Below are positions 61,401 to 64,000 of a stretch of DNA of 64,000 bases, one piece after another. Origin of the DNA: DAOUAT01 sp964551735 (GTDB taxonomy: Bacteria; Chloroflexota; Anaerolineae; CG2-30-64-16). The position numbers were made by a program, and so were the translations under genes. The notes beneath the pieces are model-generated. The model was not told the DNA's origin, did not search any database, and saw only the letters and a list, made by a program, of their open reading frames with translations. Location: assembly GCA_964551735.1 (NCBI GenBank), contig CAZKEF010000011.1, positions 62,001 to 126,000 on the forward strand. The letters are read 5' to 3'. Every line of letters begins with the position of its first letter. Positions within the stretch are counted from its first letter, which is position 1.

Positions 61401-62189
61401 ATCGAGGTGATGTTCATTTACGCGGGCAGCGGCGAGACGGCTGGCCCCAAGGCCATCAGCGCGCACGCGTTTTACGAGAAGCTGGTGGCCGAGTTCAACC
61501 GGGCCATTTGGGCGCGGCGCGAGGGGATCTTCGAGATCGACCTAGACCTGCGGCCCTACGGCAAGGCCGGCAGCCTGGCGGTGTCGCTGGCCGCGTTCCA
61601 GCGCTACTTCGCGCCCGGCGGCCCGGCCTGGCCCTACGAACGGCAGGCGCTGATCAAGCTGCGAGCGATCGCGGGCGACAGCGACCTGGGCCGCCGGGTG
61701 GAGGCGCTGCGCGACGCGTACGTCTACACCCAGGAGAGCTTTGACTTGGCCGCGATGCGCGCCATGCGCGAACGCCAGCTCCGCCACCTGGCCGCGCCCG
61801 GCGCGTTCAACGCCAAGTACAGCCTGGGCGGCATGGTGGACGTGGAGTACACCGTGCAGGGCCTGCAGATGCGGCACGGCGGGGACCAGCCCGGCCTGCG
61901 GCTGACCAACACCCGCGCGGCCATCGCTGCGTTGGCCAGCCACGGCATCCTCTCGCAGGAGAACGCCACCCGCCTGGCCCAGGCGCACCTGTTCCTGCAA
62001 CAGCTCATCAACGCGCTACGGGTGGTGCGCGGCAACAGCAAGGATTTGACCGTGCCTGCCGAAGGCAGTGAGGAATACGCCTTCCTGGCCCGGCGCCTGG
62101 GCTACGGCCCCGACCCCGGCCGCCTGGCCGCGGCGTTGAGCGACCACAGCGCGTGGGTGCAGCGGTTGGCGGCGAGGCTGCTGGGGTAG
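58485..62189 (+). CDS. GlnE-like adenylyltransferase with two internal ACT domains
   Basis: 1234 residues, larger than classical GlnE (about 950). N-terminal nucleotidyltransferase with GMGKLGGGELNYSSDIDLLF near residue 220, and a PII-UTase-type helical domain to ~490. Next are two ACT domains: the first about 565-640 (WEVTIVGYDYLGELSAICGL), the second about 703-755 (DYTVLHISAADTPGFLYEF). The second transferase half has GKCGGFELGYASDIEVMF near residue 960. Classical GlnE has no ACT domains; GlnD does, so this looks like a hybrid that may sense glutamine directly while adenylylating or deadenylylating glutamine synthetase. A repeat tract (60304-60366) is inserted in frame in ACT 1. GTG start at 58485 without an obvious ribosome-binding site. 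Confidence 0.85.
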   Translation: MIDRLLPHLTSEPQAHALLAPLGLDDWRGAVRSLRRWAEAPGAAAPLERLLPGLLRILAEAASPDRALVNLDRLIAAQADPAVLLSQLADEPHLCDLLVTLFAGSQYLTDILLRNPGNFALLTERNGLAQPKSPGHLLAEARTATAPWLSEGPSIDQALDALRRFQQRELLRIGIADLGGLLALSSVTAQLSHLADSIVWAALEIVAGQSRIDPAGFAVVGMGKLGGGELNYSSDIDLLFLAAGSSDDETRSRERQKLGERLVFALSQATAEGFLYRVDMKLRPWGRVGPLVSTVDGYLAYLERHARLWERQALLKARVVAGDARLGADFLRLAEPRLFGASPEEVRAEVHGMKQRTEAHLRQSGRTWGEVKLGEGSIRDAEFVAQYLQLAHGRDHPDLGTGNTAEALARLADAGHLTAGEHRALAEGYTFLRTVEHYLQLLDYRQTHTLPSHPADLRYLARRLGFQGPDAAERFVATYERHTTAVRGVYLRRLAGQQTGAPPMTTHPTPSHGAASDPSAAVRRHLARLSPAYAATFDEAAIARHADLASRLASDNPVEVRAAALEAGGWEVTIVGYDYLGELSAICGLLFAYGFSIVGGHVYTYEPGSGGGDGETRRQGEEGQDTRRKIVDVFQVRAVGGEPGTEVWARYAADLAGQVRLLQAREYRAAQGELAKRVAAAVRAGAATAPALPPVDIEIDNDASLDYTVLHISAADTPGFLYEFTNALALSGVHISQVFVVSTANRVQDTLLVTDTRGQKITAADRQRELRAATVLIKHFTHLLPRSPNPEAALLHFHEYLGELFGRPSWPDDLASMERPEVLDALARLLGVSEFLWDDFLRMQHANLFPVVADVAGLAQPRHKVELAADLAAQLAVAADAQARRAALNAFKDREMFRVDMRDILGRLRDFDQFSAELTELVETVVASATTMVLAELAEQHGPLRAVDGGPIPLAACVLGKCGGFELGYASDIEVMFIYAGSGETAGPKAISAHAFYEKLVAEFNRAIWARREGIFEIDLDLRPYGKAGSLAVSLAAFQRYFAPGGPAWPYERQALIKLRAIAGDSDLGRRVEALRDAYVYTQESFDLAAMRAMRERQLRHLAAPGAFNAKYSLGGMVDVEYTVQGLQMRHGGDQPGLRLTNTRAAIAALASHGILSQENATRLAQAHLFLQQLINALRVVRGNSKDLTVPAEGSEEYAFLARRLGYGPDPGRLAAALSDHSAWVQRLAARLLG
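60304..60366 (+). repeat. NRPS-type repeat inserted in ACT domain of glnE-like gene
   Basis: ggagatgggg followed by gagacaag/gcgacaag units, in frame, encoding GDGETRRQGEEGQDTRR between HVYTYEP and KIVDVFQV. Confidence 0.88.
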
Positions 62190-62239
62190 ATGCTGCCGCG
62201 GGGGTGGGACGCGGACGAGCGCGGATAGACGCGCATAGT

Positions 62240-62683
62240 TCAATCCTCACCGCGCCGATCCACCTGACGACGGGTCTGTTTCACCTGGCCGCGCGCGCGT
62301 TTCTCGGCCAGGCGGCGCTCACGCGCGGCCACGGTGGGTCGCGTCGCCACCCGGCGCTTACGCGGCCGCAACGCCGCGGCCAACAGCGCCCGAAAGCGTT
62401 CGGTGACGTCGGTCCGGTTGTCGAGCTGGCTGCGCGTGGCCGAAGAAAAGAGATGCAGCACCCCGTCGTTATCCATGTAGCCTGCCAGCCGCGCCCCGAT
62501 GGCCGCGCGCTGGTCGTCGGTCAGGCTCGGCGAGTTGGCGACGTCGAACAGCAGCTCCACGCGGGTGTCGCTGCGCTGCACGTGCTGCCCACCCGGCCCG
62601 CTGGAGCGGCTGAACCGGAAGTCCAGCTCGGCCAGCGGGATGGCCAGGTGCGGGGTGATGGTGAGATGGGTTGGTTCGGGCAT
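62240..62683 (-). CDS. arfB: alternative peptidyl-tRNA hydrolase ArfB (YaeJ/ICT1-like)
   Basis: 147 residues. RF-1-like domain with the catalytic GGQ loop in FRFSRSSGPGGQHVQRSDTR, followed by a basic C-terminal tail (RPRKRRVATRPTVAARERR) that in ArfB enters the empty mRNA channel of stalled ribosomes. It rescues non-stop complexes by hydrolysing peptidyl-tRNA. ATG 62683 starts MPEPTHLTITPHLAIPL, which aligns with the family N-terminus. It converges with the glnE-like gene, 50 bases apart. Confidence 0.93.
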   Translation of the reverse strand: MPEPTHLTITPHLAIPLAELDFRFSRSSGPGGQHVQRSDTRVELLFDVANSPSLTDDQRAAIGARLAGYMDNDGVLHLFSSATRSQLDNRTDVTERFRALLAAALRPRKRRVATRPTVAARERRLAEKRARGQVKQTRRQVDRRGED

Positions 62684-62685
62684 GG

Positions 62686-62758
62686 CGAATGTTGAATATC
62701 AAATGTGGCGCGTCGTTGTACACATTCCAGATTCCGAATTCTACATTCCAGACGCCAA
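62686..62758. repeat. intergenic cattcca-type repeats upstream of arfB
   Basis: gattccg, cattcca and gattcca heptamers in non-coding DNA between arfB and the secreted repeat protein, same family as in the NRPS A domains. Confidence 0.78.
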
Positions 62759-62856
62759 ACCGTCAATCCAAAGGACTGCGCACCGCCAGACCGCCGCGGT
62801 GCGACCGGCGCCTGGGCTGGATGCTGTCCACTGCCTGGGACGTAGTGGGTTCTCTT

Positions 62857-62884
62857 TTGAAAGCAAGATTTTTGCGTATATAAT
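62857..62884 (+). promoter_or_regulatory. promoter of secreted repeat protein gene
   Basis: TTGAAA-16-TATAAT with a short leader and ggagagg before ATG 62927. Confidence 0.68.
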
Positions 62885-62926
62885 GATGCTCCCCAGATGC
62901 CAATTTGAAGCACATCAGGAGAGGTC

Positions 62927-64000
62927 ATGAAACGGATACTTCTCGGTACGCTCGTCTTGCTCTTGACAGCCGTCGCTGCCTTACCCGCACACAGTATAGC
63001 GGAAAGAACGTTCGCAGCCACCGGCGCCACCTGGCTTATCAGGGCGCTTGACCCACAGGGGGGCGCCTACACCGCGCTGGCCCTGGACGCGAACGATCGG
63101 CCGCACATCAGTTACTATGACGAGGTCAACGGTGACCTGCGCTATGCCACGTTCAACGGGACGACGTGGCGCTTCGAGGCAGTGGACAGCATCGGCGATG
63201 TGGGGAAGTTCACCGCCCTCGCCCTGGACAGCGCCGGGCGTCCCCACATCAGCTACCAGGATGTGACCCAGGAGGACCTGAAATATGCGCGGTTCACCGG
63301 CGCAACCTGGCAAATCACGACAGTGGACAGCGCCGGACAGACCGGCCGTCACACCTCCCTGGCGCTGGATGCCGCGGACCGGCCCCGCATCAGCTACTAC
63401 GATTACAGCGGCGGCGCCTTGAAATATGCTGCCTACGACGGCGCCGCGTGGCACATCCAAACCGTGGACGACACGCCGACGAGCGGCTGGTATTCATCGC
63501 TGGCAATCGATGCGGCAGGTCGTCCGCACATCAGCTACCTCCGGATGGAGCCGGCATGGGATCTGATGTACGCCTTCTTTGACAGCGGCGCCTGGCACCA
63601 TGAACCGGTGGACAGCAGCGGTAACGTTGGGTGGTACACATCCCTGGTCCTGGATGCAGCCGACCGGCCACATATCAGCTACTACGATTATGCCAGCCAA
63701 GATCTGGGCTACGCCTACCACGACGGCGCGGACTGGCATCGCCAGATCGTGGACAGCGCGGGCTCCGTGGGCTTCGATACGTCGCTGGCCCTGGACGCTT
63801 TGGGGATGCCGCACATCAGCTACTACGATTACACGAACAGCAACCTTAAGTACGCGGCTTACGATGGGATCAGTTGGCGGCCCGAAACGGTGGACAACGC
63901 CGACGAGGTCGGCGCGTACACTTCCCTGGCGCTAGACGCGGCAGACCATCCGCACATCTCGTATTACGATGCCATCAACGGGAGCCTGAAGTATGCCCAG
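62927..64000 (+). CDS. secreted repeat protein, 3'-truncated, seven ~48-residue repeats
   Basis: The frame from ATG 62927 is open to the window end (358 codons). The start has ggagagg 4-10 bases upstream and a strong promoter (TTGAAA-16-TATAAT, 62857-62884). A signal peptide (LLGTLVLLLTAVAALPAHS) leads to seven copies of a unit with core SLALDAADRPHISYYD followed by L-K-Y-A, Y-D-G and W, then V-D, spaced about 48 residues. Copies start near nt 63068, 63209, 63356, 63497, 63641, 63785 and 63926. Such blades suggest a beta-propeller or similar solenoid exported to the cell surface. Function unknown; more repeats or an anchoring domain may lie beyond the window. Confidence 0.8.
   Translation, partial: MKRILLGTLVLLLTAVAALPAHSIAERTFAATGATWLIRALDPQGGAYTALALDANDRPHISYYDEVNGDLRYATFNGTTWRFEAVDSIGDVGKFTALALDSAGRPHISYQDVTQEDLKYARFTGATWQITTVDSAGQTGRHTSLALDAADRPRISYYDYSGGALKYAAYDGAAWHIQTVDDTPTSGWYSSLAIDAAGRPHISYLRMEPAWDLMYAFFDSGAWHHEPVDSSGNVGWYTSLVLDAADRPHISYYDYASQDLGYAYHDGADWHRQIVDSAGSVGFDTSLALDALGMPHISYYDYTNSNLKYAAYDGISWRPETVDNADEVGAYTSLALDAADHPHISYYDAINGSLKYAQ

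Overview
The window is high-GC bacterial chromosome, most likely from a Chloroflexota (Anaerolineae-like) organism. That is an inference from gene content (GlnE-type protein with tandem ACT domains, partial System I cytochrome c maturation operon, DUF2007 protein, decaprenyl-phosphate phosphoribosyltransferase-like UbiA) and from abundant 7-8 bp tandem repeats. No rRNA, tRNA or other decisive taxonomic marker is present.

Region 1 (1-32.6 kb) is a nonribosomal peptide synthetase (NRPS) locus, cut at its 5' end. Four collinear synthetase genes carry seven complete adenylation (A) domains: (C)-A-T-E, C-A-T-C-A-T, (C-A-T)x3 and C-A-T-E. They are followed by an MFS exporter, a PAPS-type sulfotransferase, a type II thioesterase, a carnitine/choline acyltransferase-fold protein whose catalytic His appears replaced by Asn, an MbtH-like protein, an Sfp-type phosphopantetheinyl transferase and a pentapeptide-repeat protein. 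Hand-read A-domain codes suggest: D-X1 (acidic pocket, perhaps a cationic residue), X2 (unassigned), Phe, Orn, Asn, X6 (aromatic-like), D-Thr. There is no thioesterase or reductase release domain.

The most striking signal in the window is that every A domain of this NRPS has been expanded, at the same one to three surface loops, by in-frame tracts of short tandem repeats (units such as cattcca, gatggca, aatacgc, ctccccat, gagacaag) that also occur between genes. Four 29-bp palindromes sit in frame in NRPS linkers. The same repeat family is inserted in an ACT-domain loop of the glnE-like gene 35 kb away.

Region 2 (32.6-47 kb) is mostly housekeeping: two tandem paralogous six-cysteine secreted proteins; a DUF2007 protein; an unrecognised two-gene operon with possible winged-helix parts followed by a CinA-like protein; an AI-2E-type exporter and TlyA rRNA methyltransferase; UbiA-type prenyltransferase; a PHP-AlbA_2 fusion with a basic tail; an MFS transporter; and an hsp20-lon heat-shock operon.

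Region 3 (47-64 kb) contains a cyclodeaminase-like protein, an MBL hydrolase, a candidate structured RNA downstream of aspS, aspS, a sugar-nucleotide epimerase, a LysM/L,D-transpeptidase, a cytochrome c maturation cluster (ccmH, tlpA/ccmG, ccmF, ccmI-like, flanked by zinc-ribbon proteins), the glnE-ACT gene, an ArfB-type peptide release factor and the start of a secreted protein with seven ~48-residue repeats that runs off the window. Several promoters place the transcription start at or within 3 nt of the ATG, suggesting leaderless mRNAs. Palindromic extragenic repeats sit between several convergent gene pairs.
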